Assembly (NCBI GenBank): GCA_964596775.1
Contig: CAZQVN010000036.1
Coordinates: forward strand, 1-38,241
Length of the DNA stretch: 38,241 bases
Reading direction: 5' to 3'
Source: CAZQVN01 sp964596775
Lineage (GTDB): Bacteria > Eisenbacteria > RBG-16-71-46 > JABDJR01 > JAWXBZ01
The position numbers were made by a program, and so were the translations under genes. Shown here in pieces: positions 1-7,249 of this stretch. The stretch's first letter is position 1. The number at the start of each line of letters is the position of its first letter. The notes beneath the pieces are model-generated. The model had not been told where the DNA came from, did no database searches, and worked only from the letters and a program-made list of their open reading frames with translations.

Positions 1-46
1 GCTGTGCATAGGCCCCGTGTTCGCGGGGCAGGAGCGATTCGGTCAC
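1..46 (-). CDS. YwiC-like membrane protein, N-terminal fragment
   Basis: Only the first 15 codons are in the window; the gene runs off the left edge. A GTG at 46 follows a purine-rich GGAAGAG about five bases upstream and opens a frame reading M-T-E-S-L-L-P-R-E-H-G-A-Y-A-Q. The L-P-R-E-H-G-A-Y stretch near the N-terminus is the hallmark opening of YwiC-like multi-pass membrane proteins, whose function is not established. It lies 67 bases downstream of the GT-C/TPR gene on the same strand, so it could be the next gene of that transcript. The call rests on a very short stretch and would be settled by the flanking sequence. Confidence 0.5.
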   Translation of the reverse strand, partial: MTESLLPREHGAYAQ

Positions 47-113
47 GGTTTCTCTTCCGGTTCCCGCGCGAAAGGCGATCGTGATGAAGGACGCGGGCCG
101 GCTGCCAAACCGG

Positions 114-2144
114 CTATCTCAACCGGTCCGCAGTCTCCTTCGGCATGGCCACGCCGTTCGCGCCGGCGCGATCCGCCCACTGCCGGGCCTCGGCGTCCCT
201 TCCCTGGTCGAGAAGAACCTCGATGAGGCGCACGTACGCGCCGACAAAGCCGGGATCGCGGGCCAGCGACTCCAGGAAAAACGACTCCGCCATGGCGAGG
301 TCCCCGAGTTTCCGCCGGCAGAGGCCGCGGTAGTACCAGGGGCCGGGATCCGCCGGGACGAGCAGCGCGGCCCGTTCCATCTGGCGGTCCGCGTCTTCGA
401 GGCGCTGCGCCTGGTAGTAGAGAATCCCGAGATTGTTGTGGACGGAGAAGTCGGCCGGCGCCGCGACCGCCGCCTTCTCGATCCAGCCGATCGCCTCGGC
501 GAGCTCCGTTTCCTCCATGGCCATCTGGCCGAGTCGGATCAGGGCGTTCACGTTCCGGTCGTCCAGCCGGAGCGCCTCGTGGAACGCCCGGCCGGCCTCC
601 CCGCGCCTGCTGTCGGCCAGGTAGCCGGTGCCGGCCTCGACGAACAGCTGCGCCTCGCGGACCGGGTCGCGCAGCGGAACCCGCGGGATCGACGTCAACC
701 CGGTGAGCACGACACCGGCCGCCGCCGCCAGGAGGACGGCGCGCCGCCGCCCGGCGCGCCAGGCCAGGTCGGCCCGCACCAGGGCGTGCGCGGCAAAGAG
801 GGTTAGAACGGGGAGGACCGGAGTGCGGAGATCGGCCTCCGGAAAGAACGCGACACCGGACAGGACCGCCGCCGCGACCAGCGCCGCCGGAGCCAGGCGC
901 GACCCCCGGGCGGTCCGGACGCCCCCCGCCCCGCCGGCCAGGAAGAATCCGAGAAGCGCGGCCAGGAACAGGAAGTTGAACGGCACCGAGGCCACCCGCA
1001 GCACCGGAATCCGGTCCAGTTCCAGTCCGTAGGCCAGGTTGTGGCTCTCCACCGGCCGGCCGATCAGCACCCGCGCCTTTTCCGCCAGGCTCAGCACCCA
1101 CCGCCCGGGATCCGCCGCGACCTCCCGCGCCGCGCGCGAAACCCAGTAGCCCCACGCGGGCCCGGGGGCGGGCACGCTCCCGAGATCCGCGTGGGCCAGC
1201 GACTCCGCCTCGGCGGACTCGAGCAGCCAGTAGCCGCTGAACCCCCCCGCCGCGACCCTCGGGTCGGGCACCACGGCGGCGCCGGCCGCGTTCGCGCGGT
1301 AGAGCGACACGCCGCCGGACGTGGCCACCGGGTTCCCCGCCCCGTGTGAAAAATTGTGGACGGTCACCGGAAGCACGACCACGAGCGCACCGGCGGCGAA
1401 CAGGAGCGCCAGCGCCCACGGTCGCGTCCGGCGCCCGGCGCGCGCGCAGAGAACGGCGACGACCAGGAGCAGCGCGCCGAGATACTCGGCGCGGGTGATC
1501 GCCATGTATCCGGCCACCGCCCCGGCCAGCCCGGCGCAGAGGCGCGCGGAACCCCGCAGCGGCACGGCGGAAGCCCCGTCGGCCAGCGACCGTGCGAGGG
1601 ATCGCTCCTCCCCGCGGTTCCGCGGCACCGGCTGGTCCCGCTCCGCGAGGAGCAGGCCGTGCACCACGCACGCGGCGAGACAGAGGACGAGCGCCTCCGG
1701 CAACAGCCGCATCTCGAAGAGATAGACGGCGCCGCTTCCGACCATCATGACGCCGGCGAGAACCGCCTCGCGGATCCCGAACAGGCGCGCCGCCGAGCGC
1801 ATCACGAGGAACGTGGAGAAGAGCACGAGCAGCGCCTGCACGACCGGAACGGCGCGGGGTGCGGTGCCGCCGGCCGCGCGGACCAGGGCCAGGAACAGCG
1901 CGTACCCCGGCGGGCGATGGAACGGCTCGGCTCCCGGCAAGGGCGCCCGCGCCATGGCATCCCAGAACGCGGCGTCGCGGATCGGCATCTCCAGGAAGGG
2001 AAACCGCGCCGGGTAGATCAGCAGCGTCAGGCCGTGCAGCAGCGCGCCCGCCAGCAGGACGAGGACGTAGGGCGCAATGCCCCCGGACTCCCCGCCGCCG
2101 ACCGGCGGCGGGGAGTCCGGGGGCATCGATGAACGGTCCGCCAT
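114..2144 (-). CDS. GT-C-type membrane glycosyltransferase-like protein with C-terminal TPRs
   Basis: A protein of about 676 residues. The first 480 or so residues are strongly hydrophobic, with many membrane spans separated by short loops. An early luminal-type loop has acidic residues followed by R-P-P-G-Y-A-L-F, as in PMT/ArnT-like GT-C enzymes that use polyprenyl-phosphate sugars. The last 170 residues are soluble and hold four or five TPR units (for example around A-E-A-I-G-W-I-E-K-A and N-N-L-G-I-L-Y-Y-Q-A). The start is ATG 2144, one base after the TGA of the upstream kinase gene and preceded by GGAACGGGG; in-frame ATGs at 2162 and 2171 are inside the kinase gene. Tight spacing implies translational coupling. 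The early coding region contains a perfect inverted repeat (2077-2126) that encodes a Pro- then Gly-rich linker just before the first membrane span. Acceptor and sugar are unknown. Confidence 0.8.
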   Translation of the reverse strand: MADRSSMPPDSPPPVGGGESGGIAPYVLVLLAGALLHGLTLLIYPARFPFLEMPIRDAAFWDAMARAPLPGAEPFHRPPGYALFLALVRAAGGTAPRAVPVVQALLVLFSTFLVMRSAARLFGIREAVLAGVMMVGSGAVYLFEMRLLPEALVLCLAACVVHGLLLAERDQPVPRNRGEERSLARSLADGASAVPLRGSARLCAGLAGAVAGYMAITRAEYLGALLLVVAVLCARAGRRTRPWALALLFAAGALVVVLPVTVHNFSHGAGNPVATSGGVSLYRANAAGAAVVPDPRVAAGGFSGYWLLESAEAESLAHADLGSVPAPGPAWGYWVSRAAREVAADPGRWVLSLAEKARVLIGRPVESHNLAYGLELDRIPVLRVASVPFNFLFLAALLGFFLAGGAGGVRTARGSRLAPAALVAAAVLSGVAFFPEADLRTPVLPVLTLFAAHALVRADLAWRAGRRRAVLLAAAAGVVLTGLTSIPRVPLRDPVREAQLFVEAGTGYLADSRRGEAGRAFHEALRLDDRNVNALIRLGQMAMEETELAEAIGWIEKAAVAAPADFSVHNNLGILYYQAQRLEDADRQMERAALLVPADPGPWYYRGLCRRKLGDLAMAESFFLESLARDPGFVGAYVRLIEVLLDQGRDAEARQWADRAGANGVAMPKETADRLR
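2077..2126. repeat. Perfect 24-bp inverted repeat with 2-base centre
   Basis: Bases 2077-2100 are the exact reverse complement of 2103-2126, separated only by AC. The arms are GC-rich. The repeat lies in codons 7-22 of the GT-C/TPR gene and encodes Pro-Pro-Asp-Ser-Pro-Pro-Pro followed by Gly-Gly-Gly-Glu-Ser-Gly-Gly, so both strands read nearly the same peptide. In mRNA it would form a very stable hairpin just after the start codon. It could be a real foldback element or a sequencing or assembly inversion artefact. Confidence 0.9.
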
Positions 2145-2145
2145 G

Positions 2146-3258
2146 TCAGCGCCCCGTTCCATCGAGAACAAGCTCCAGTCTCTCGTCGATCGCGGCGATC
2201 AGGTCCGGGTCCTTCTTCCGCCACGCGACCATCCGGGCATCGAGGAGGAGCGGCACCGACGCGAGGGCGATGCGGCGTTCGCGATCGGCGACGGCGGCGT
2301 CGGCGGCGAGGTCGCCGCGGGCCGCGCGGTACGCCTCCTCGACGGCGGCCACGAAATCCGGGCAGCGGTTTCCGAGCTCGAAGCGGAGCGACGCGAAGTC
2401 CGCGGCGGGATCCGACGCCCGCGCCATCTCCCAGTCGATCAGGCCGGACAGCTCGGGCGCGCCGCCGTCCCCGGGTTTCAGGACGATGTTTCCGGGGGAG
2501 AGGTCGCCGTGCACGACGGACGGAAGCGATGGGTCCGCACTCCAGAGCGGAGCGAGGAGTCGGGCAAACCGGGTCCGCACCGACTCGCGGCGGAACGGCT
2601 GCAGGCCGTGCGCGGGATTCTCGAGCCGGACCGCCGTCCGCCGCGTGATGTCGTCGGCCCAGCGGGTGACCGGGGCTCCGGCGACGGGCATCACGGACAG
2701 GTCCGGCGCGAACCGTCCGAACGCGGCGGGATGATCACCGTGCAGAACGGCGAGCACCGCGCCGAGGGATCGCCCGGCGCGCGCGAGGGACGCGCCGTGT
2801 GCCGCGGCGGCCTGTCCATCGGCCTCCCCCCGCGCCACCGCGCCGCGCAGCAGGTCGCCGAGGGTCCGCCCCTCGATCCAGGTGAACAGGGTGCGGCGGT
2901 GCGGTTCCGGGTCGGTGGACACGGCCGTGCCGAGCAGGCGCGGCAACCGGATCCGGGGTACCAGCCGTCCGGCCAGCGCACCTTCCCGCAGCGGTCCCTC
3001 GTCGGACCGCGAGAGCTCGAGCCGGACGCTCCCCGGCGCTTCCGGAAGGGGCGTCCCCTCCCAGACAAGGTCGACCCGGTAGTTGGCGTTCACGACCCCT
3101 TCATCGAGGAAGTCCACGCCGACGGCCCGGGCACCCGGAAGGTGCCGGCCGATCAGGTCGTCGAGCCCGCCTCCGGTCAGAAGAAGCGGCGGTTCGAAGC
3201 GCATCCAGTGCGCGCCGACGGCGTCTTCATCCGTGTCCCGGTTCGGTCCCATGTCCAT
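2146..3258 (-). CDS. Aminoglycoside-phosphotransferase-fold (APH) kinase
   Basis: About 370 residues with the APH/choline-kinase fold. The Brenner motif H-G-D-L-S-P-G-N-I begins at residue 250 (catalytic Asp252, metal-binding Asn257), followed by the metal-binding Asp in L-I-D-W-E-M-A. The N-terminal lobe has the expected E-G-V-V-N-A-N-Y-R-V nucleotide-loop pattern. Family members phosphorylate small hydroxylated molecules such as sugars, choline, homoserine or antibiotics; the substrate cannot be read from sequence. The frame stays open to 3411, but the residues before 3258 are atypical. ATG 3258 or 3252 fits a GAGGCGCGAAGGG stretch. The next gene starts one base after the stop, so the pair is likely co-translated. 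With a sugar-transferase neighbour, a sugar or cell-wall precursor substrate is a reasonable inference; antibiotic resistance is not indicated. Confidence 0.85.
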   Translation of the reverse strand: MDMGPNRDTDEDAVGAHWMRFEPPLLLTGGGLDDLIGRHLPGARAVGVDFLDEGVVNANYRVDLVWEGTPLPEAPGSVRLELSRSDEGPLREGALAGRLVPRIRLPRLLGTAVSTDPEPHRRTLFTWIEGRTLGDLLRGAVARGEADGQAAAAHGASLARAGRSLGAVLAVLHGDHPAAFGRFAPDLSVMPVAGAPVTRWADDITRRTAVRLENPAHGLQPFRRESVRTRFARLLAPLWSADPSLPSVVHGDLSPGNIVLKPGDGGAPELSGLIDWEMARASDPAADFASLRFELGNRCPDFVAAVEEAYRAARGDLAADAAVADRERRIALASVPLLLDARMVAWRKKDPDLIAAIDERLELVLDGTGR

Positions 3259-3640
3259 CCCTTCGCGCCTCGGAAATTTCTGCATCATCCGGCGGGAACC
3301 ATAAGGGAGATTGGAGGCGATCGAAAGGGGCGTGGCCGGATGCATCGGGTCAAAAACCCCGATGCGGCTCGAGCGGTCATCACTGTTTCCTAACTCCCCG
3401 GGGTGGGGCATTTTGCCTCACTCGATGAGGTCAATCCGGACTCGTTTCGTGAAGCACGCGGGCGCGGTACGGCTCACGTGCCGGCCGGAGAGCGTGTCCA
3501 ATGCCGGAACCAATGGATCGGGAGAAATTTCGGGCCGGGAAACAATACGTTGTGTACACTTTTTGCAAGGTAAATGGTCCGAACGATCTTTTCACCTCGG
3601 CGTCCTGTCATCACAACATTGAAAGAAGAGGTGTTCCACA
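3259..3640. other. Divergent intergenic region
   Basis: This 382-base stretch separates the minus-strand kinase gene from the plus-strand secreted-protein gene. Its right half (about 3500-3620) is visibly AT-richer than the surroundings and must hold the promoter for 3641; the GAGG of its ribosome site lies about nine bases before the ATG. An 8-bp palindrome GTGTACAC sits at 3552-3559. I could not assign a convincing -35/-10 pair on either strand, and I see no RNA gene here. Confidence 0.5.
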
Positions 3641-4216
3641 ATGCTCCGCAGCACCATGGCTCTTGGGCCTCTCCTGGCCCTCTTTTTTATGCCCCTCCCC
3701 GCCCTCGCCGCGCCGGCGACGCCCTGTTTCAAGGTGACCGTCCAGTACACGGGACGGGATTACTCCTTCACGAAGGACGGCATGGCCTACTACGTATGGC
3801 ACTACCGCGTGACGGGGGCCGCCTGCATCAACCGGGGTCTGTCGCACTGGGTCCTTGACCTCTGTCCGGAGCTGTACGAAAAGGTCGGAACCGTGTCCAC
3901 GCAAGGCGTGGACAACAGCGCCCCGGGGGGAACGGTGACGAACTACCGGTACGGGATCGGCAAGGATCCGACGACGGGGATCGCCGGGCTCAAGTGGGAT
4001 TACGTGAGCGGAAACGCCATCAACGTGGCTGGCGAATACGACGATTTTTCCTTCGTTGCCCCCGGCAATGTCGGAAGCGTCAACTGGTCCGCCAAGGGAA
4101 GCACGATCGTGGATTCGGGCCAGACCCAGGGACCCGTCTGCGGGGGCCCGATCTTTCTCCCGGTCCCCACCGACCTCACGACATGGGGAACGATCAAGGC
4201 GCGGTTCCGCAGGTAG
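3641..4216 (+). CDS. Secreted SHWVL-domain protein with C-terminal TWGxIKA tail
   Basis: A 191-residue protein with a clear signal peptide: a hydrophobic core over residues 6-22 ending A-L-A-A, with cleavage likely after residue 23 or 24. The mature part resembles a beta-rich extracellular domain seen in secreted bacterial proteins: an early Y-Y-V-W-H-Y-R-V-T strand, L-S-H-W-V-L-D-L-C, a G-L-K-W-D motif, and a terminal G-P-V-C. The four mature Cys could form disulphides. The last 20 residues (L-P-V-P then T-T-W-G-T-I-K-A-R-F-R-R) match the tail of the unrelated secreted protein at 9410-10723, suggesting a shared sorting or anchoring signal. Function unknown; the domain resemblance is from memory. 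It stands alone on the plus strand between two minus-strand groups. Confidence 0.8.
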   Translation: MLRSTMALGPLLALFFMPLPALAAPATPCFKVTVQYTGRDYSFTKDGMAYYVWHYRVTGAACINRGLSHWVLDLCPELYEKVGTVSTQGVDNSAPGGTVTNYRYGIGKDPTTGIAGLKWDYVSGNAINVAGEYDDFSFVAPGNVGSVNWSAKGSTIVDSGQTQGPVCGGPIFLPVPTDLTTWGTIKARFRR

Positions 4217-4243
4217 TTCCGCCCGGCATGGAGCGGCACTCGC

Positions 4244-4840
4244 TCAGCGGACGCTGATGTCCCCGAGCGCCTTGCGGATCAGATCCTCGACGCTCGCGGC
4301 ATCACCGGCGGCGTCCACCGCGCCCCGCACCGCCTTGACCGCGGTCGGGCGCGGATAGCCGAGAGTGACCAAGGCCGTCACCGCGTCCTGGAACGCTGAA
4401 GTGTCTCCGCGGCCGGATTCGGGGCCGGGGTCGGTGCCCCCGGTCATCCGGTCGCGGAGTTCCATGATCAGCCGCTGCGCCGTCTTCCGGCCGACCCCGG
4501 TGATCGCGGTGAGGGCCGTCACGTTGTTGTCGAGAACGGCGCGCCGGAACTCCGCGGGCGTGAGTCCGGAGAGGACGGCCAGTCCCAGCTTCGGACCGAT
4601 GCCGCTGACGGCGATCACGCTCTCGAAGAGCCCTTTTTCATCGGCGCTCGCGAAGCCGTACAGCTGGATTGCGTCCTCGCGGACGTTCATGTGGGTGTGG
4701 AGCGTCAGGACCGATCCGGCGGCGCCCGCCTTGCGCAGTGTGGACGCCGGCGCGAACACGGCGTAGCCGACGCCGTTCACGTCGAGAACGATGCGGTCGT
4801 CGCCGACTTCGAGGATTTTTCCGGTGAGCCGCGCGATCAT
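4244..4840 (-). CDS. ruvA: Holliday junction branch migration protein RuvA
   Basis: A 198-residue RuvA of normal length. It binds four-way DNA junctions as a tetramer and loads the RuvB motor. Domain I (OB fold) begins M-I-A-R-L-T-G-K-I-L. Domain II carries two helix-hairpin-helix motifs, S-G-I-G-P-K-L-G-L-A and T-G-V-G-R-K-T-A-Q-R-L. After an acidic flexible linker (around residues 135-150), domain III (D-A-V-T-A-L-V-T-L-G-Y) is the RuvB contact. Its ATG overlaps the ruvC stop as ATGA, so translation is coupled. No ruvB follows: the next gene downstream is on the opposite strand, so the motor subunit must be encoded elsewhere. Confidence 0.97.
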   Translation of the reverse strand: MIARLTGKILEVGDDRIVLDVNGVGYAVFAPASTLRKAGAAGSVLTLHTHMNVREDAIQLYGFASADEKGLFESVIAVSGIGPKLGLAVLSGLTPAEFRRAVLDNNVTALTAITGVGRKTAQRLIMELRDRMTGGTDPGPESGRGDTSAFQDAVTALVTLGYPRPTAVKAVRGAVDAAGDAASVEDLIRKALGDISVR

Positions 4841-5382
4841 CTGAGCACCTCGATCCGCGCCCGGTGATGATGGCAGAGCGCCACGGCCAGCGCGTCCGCC
4901 GCGTCCGCCTGCACGCCGTCCGATATCGCGAGAAGCCGGCGGACCATGAACTGCACCTGCTCCTTGGACGCGGCGCCCCCGCCGACGACGGCGCTCTTGA
5001 CCTGGCGCGGCGCGTACTCGAAGAGTTCGGAACCGGCGCGCTTGACGGCGAGGAGCACGACGCCGCGCACGTGTCCGAGCACGAGCGTGGACCGCGCCGA
5101 CCGCGCGAAGAACGGCGACTCCACCGCCACGGCGTCCGGCCGCTCCTCCTCGAGCATCGCGAGAATGCCGTCGTGAATCAGCGCCAGGCGGTCGGACAGC
5201 GGCACGCCGGCTCCGGCCCGGACCACGCCGTAGCGCGCCCGGTGATAGCGGTTTCCCTCGCGGTCCACGACGCCGTAGCCGGTGGCGTAGCTTCCGGGGT
5301 CGATGCCGACGACACGGATCCGTTCCGTTCCCTCCCGGCGCTGCGCCCTCGGACGGGGGTCACTCAAGGTCGTCCTCCGCAT
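4837..5382 (-). CDS. ruvC: Crossover junction endodeoxyribonuclease RuvC
   Basis: A 181-residue RuvC, the dimeric nuclease that resolves Holliday junctions by paired nicks. The four acidic catalytic residues are present: Asp in V-G-I-D-P-G-S, Glu in A-V-E-S-P-F-F, and two Asp in Q-A-D-A-A-D-A-L-A-V-A. The N-terminus has about 20 extra residues compared with a usual RuvC. ATG 5382 (GAGG six bases upstream) and TTG 5367 (GGAGG six bases upstream) are both plausible, and both lie inside the end of the P-loop gene. The overlap with that gene and with ruvA makes a tightly coupled three-gene unit. Confidence 0.96.
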   Translation of the reverse strand: MRRTTLSDPRPRAQRREGTERIRVVGIDPGSYATGYGVVDREGNRYHRARYGVVRAGAGVPLSDRLALIHDGILAMLEEERPDAVAVESPFFARSARSTLVLGHVRGVVLLAVKRAGSELFEYAPRQVKSAVVGGGAASKEQVQFMVRRLLAISDGVQADAADALAVALCHHHRARIEVLR

Positions 5383-5950
5383 CGTAATCCTCGTCGTCGG
5401 GAAACAGCTCCACCTGCGGCGGTTCGAGCGGAAGCCCGAGGGCCGACACGACGCGGATCACCCAGTCCGCGCGATCCCGGGCCCTGAGCCGGAGCAGCGG
5501 CGGATGGAACTCCCCGACCAGCGCCTCGACCTCGGCGTCGATCTCCTTCTGGAAGCCCGCATCGAGAGCGCGCACGCCGTCGTAGCGCGGCTTCTGCCAG
5601 ATCGGCACCTTGATGAGGAGCGTGTATCCCCTGAGCCAGTCCTCGACCATCGGGTCCAGTTCGGGGCGCCGCCCGACCCGGTGCACGAGGTAGGCGTAGT
5701 TGTCGAGGACCGAGCGGTCGCAGATGACCGCCTGGTTCCGCTCCGCCGCGGCGATCTCCCGGGCGATCTGCGTGTGCAGGATCCAGGACTGAGCCGGCAG
5801 CGTGGTTTCCCTGTTGATCGGCATCGGGCAATCCCGGGCCACTTCCTGGACCAGTCCCACCGTGATGTCGATCTTCTTGAGATGCGCGGCCAGGCCGAAA
5901 CAGAGGGCCGTCTTCCCCACGCCGTGAGATCCGATGAACGCCACTTTCAT
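5360..5950 (-). CDS. P-loop ATPase / nucleoside-kinase-like protein
   Basis: A 196-residue protein opening M-K-V-A-F-I-G-S-H-G-V-G-K-T, a Walker A motif at residues 7-14. A later A-V-I-C-D-R-S-V-L-D-N-Y is the Walker B/DR-type segment seen in AAA_28, NadR and thymidylate-kinase-like proteins, which phosphorylate small molecules or act as NTPases. The tail is very acidic (D-D-E-D-Y-D-A-E-D-D). It overlaps ruvC by up to 23 bases, suggesting co-expression with recombination genes, but the fold gives no direct link to junction processing. The start ATG 5950 is preceded only by a weak GGG. It is divergent from the M24 peptidase gene, so promoters for both should lie in 5951-6112. Substrate unknown. 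Confidence 0.8.
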   Translation of the reverse strand: MKVAFIGSHGVGKTALCFGLAAHLKKIDITVGLVQEVARDCPMPINRETTLPAQSWILHTQIAREIAAAERNQAVICDRSVLDNYAYLVHRVGRRPELDPMVEDWLRGYTLLIKVPIWQKPRYDGVRALDAGFQKEIDAEVEALVGEFHPPLLRLRARDRADWVIRVVSALGLPLEPPQVELFPDDEDYDAEDDLE

Positions 5951-6112
5951 CCCGGCATATTAACGGGTGTCGGCGCGCCCGGAAACCGCTTATCATTAGA
6001 GGCCGCGATCGGGTCCCGCGCCGGAATCGGCCGGGCGGGCCCGAAGCCGGGACGCCCGTCGACCCACAGTCCGGCGCCGGGCGTCCAATCCCGTCCCCTC
6101 AACGGAGGCTTC

Positions 6113-7228
6113 ATGTCCGAGACTGTTCTCGCCGCAAACGACGTCCTGGCCCGGCTCGACCTGGCCCGGCGCTCCCTGGAACACCACGACTTCGACATCG
6201 TCATCGCCACGCCGGGCACGAACTTCCGCTACCTGAGCGGGATCAACGCGCACCGGATGGAGCGTCTCGTCGCGTTTGCCCTTCCTGCCGACGGGGATCC
6301 GTTCCTCGTCTGCCCGGCGTTCGAGGAGGACAACATGCGCCGCGGCCTGGCCTCGGGAGAGGTCCTGACCTGGAACGAGAGCGACGACCCGTTCGCCCTG
6401 CTGGCCGACGCGATCCGGAAGAAGGCGGGGCCGAAAGCCCGGATCGGCCTGGAGCCGACGACCTGGTTCTGGATGGTCGAGCGGATGCGCGCGGCGTGTC
6501 CGGGTGTCGCGCTCGGGGACGGCGGCCGGCTCTTCGACGCGCTCCGCTCCCGCAAGAGCCCCGAGGAGATCGCGGCGATGCGAACCGCGGCGGACATCGC
6601 GGACAACGCGGCCCGGAAGGCACGCCTCCATCTCCGCCCCGGCATGACCGAACTCGAGGCGGCGGCGATCCTCATGGACCTCGTCAAGACCGAGGGGGCC
6701 GCGCACGAGCCGCTCGTCCAGTTCGGCGCCAACTCCGCGATCCCCCATGCCATGGCCGGAGGATCGCAGCTCAGGCGCGACGACATGGTGCTTTTCGACC
6801 TGTCGGCCACCGTGGACGGCTATCTTTCCGATCTCACCCGGATGACCGTCCTCGGCGACGCCACTCCGGAGATGAAGGAAGTGTACGGGATCGTCTACGA
6901 GGCGCAGCAGGCGGCGATCGCCGCGATCCGGCCGGGGGTGCCCTGCCAGGAGATCGACCGGGCCGCGCGCAAGGTCATCACGAAAGCCGGCTACGGCCAG
7001 TATTTCACGCACCGCACCGGGCATGGTCTCGGCATGGACATTCACGAGGCGCCGTACCTCGTCGAGGGAAACACCGAGCCGCTGACCGCGGGCGCGGTCG
7101 TCACCGTGGAGCCGGGGATCTACATCCCCGGAAAGTTCGGCGTCCGGATCGAGGAGGACGTGCTCGTGACCGACACCGGGGCGGACCTGCTGAGCGACCT
7201 GCAGCCGCAACTGGTGGAGATGCCGTAG
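6113..7228 (+). CDS. M24-family Xaa-Pro dipeptidase / aminopeptidase
   Basis: A 371-residue metallopeptidase that cleaves peptides next to proline, presumably cytoplasmic as there is no signal peptide. An N-terminal creatinase-like domain (1-150) precedes the pita-bread catalytic domain. All five metal ligands are recognisable: Asp229 and Asp240 (F-D-L-S to S-D-L-T-R), His304 (T-G-H-G-L-G-M), Glu333 (V-E-P-G-I-Y) and Glu347 (R-I-E-E-D-V). The start ATG 6113 follows GGAGG at good spacing; the frame is open much further upstream, but that part is shadow of the P-loop gene. Length and domain order fit PepQ/YpdF-type enzymes. The exact substrate (dipeptide or longer N-terminus) is not determined. 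Confidence 0.93.
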   Translation: MSETVLAANDVLARLDLARRSLEHHDFDIVIATPGTNFRYLSGINAHRMERLVAFALPADGDPFLVCPAFEEDNMRRGLASGEVLTWNESDDPFALLADAIRKKAGPKARIGLEPTTWFWMVERMRAACPGVALGDGGRLFDALRSRKSPEEIAAMRTAADIADNAARKARLHLRPGMTELEAAAILMDLVKTEGAAHEPLVQFGANSAIPHAMAGGSQLRRDDMVLFDLSATVDGYLSDLTRMTVLGDATPEMKEVYGIVYEAQQAAIAAIRPGVPCQEIDRAARKVITKAGYGQYFTHRTGHGLGMDIHEAPYLVEGNTEPLTAGAVVTVEPGIYIPGKFGVRIEEDVLVTDTGADLLSDLQPQLVEMP

Positions 7229-7249
7229 GGCGCGCGCCCGCTCCCGGTC

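Noticed and set aside
2077..3393. 438-residue plus-strand open frame opposite the kinase gene
   Set aside because: It begins in the inverted repeat, runs antisense to a clear APH kinase and shows no recognisable domain; high G+C keeps such frames open.
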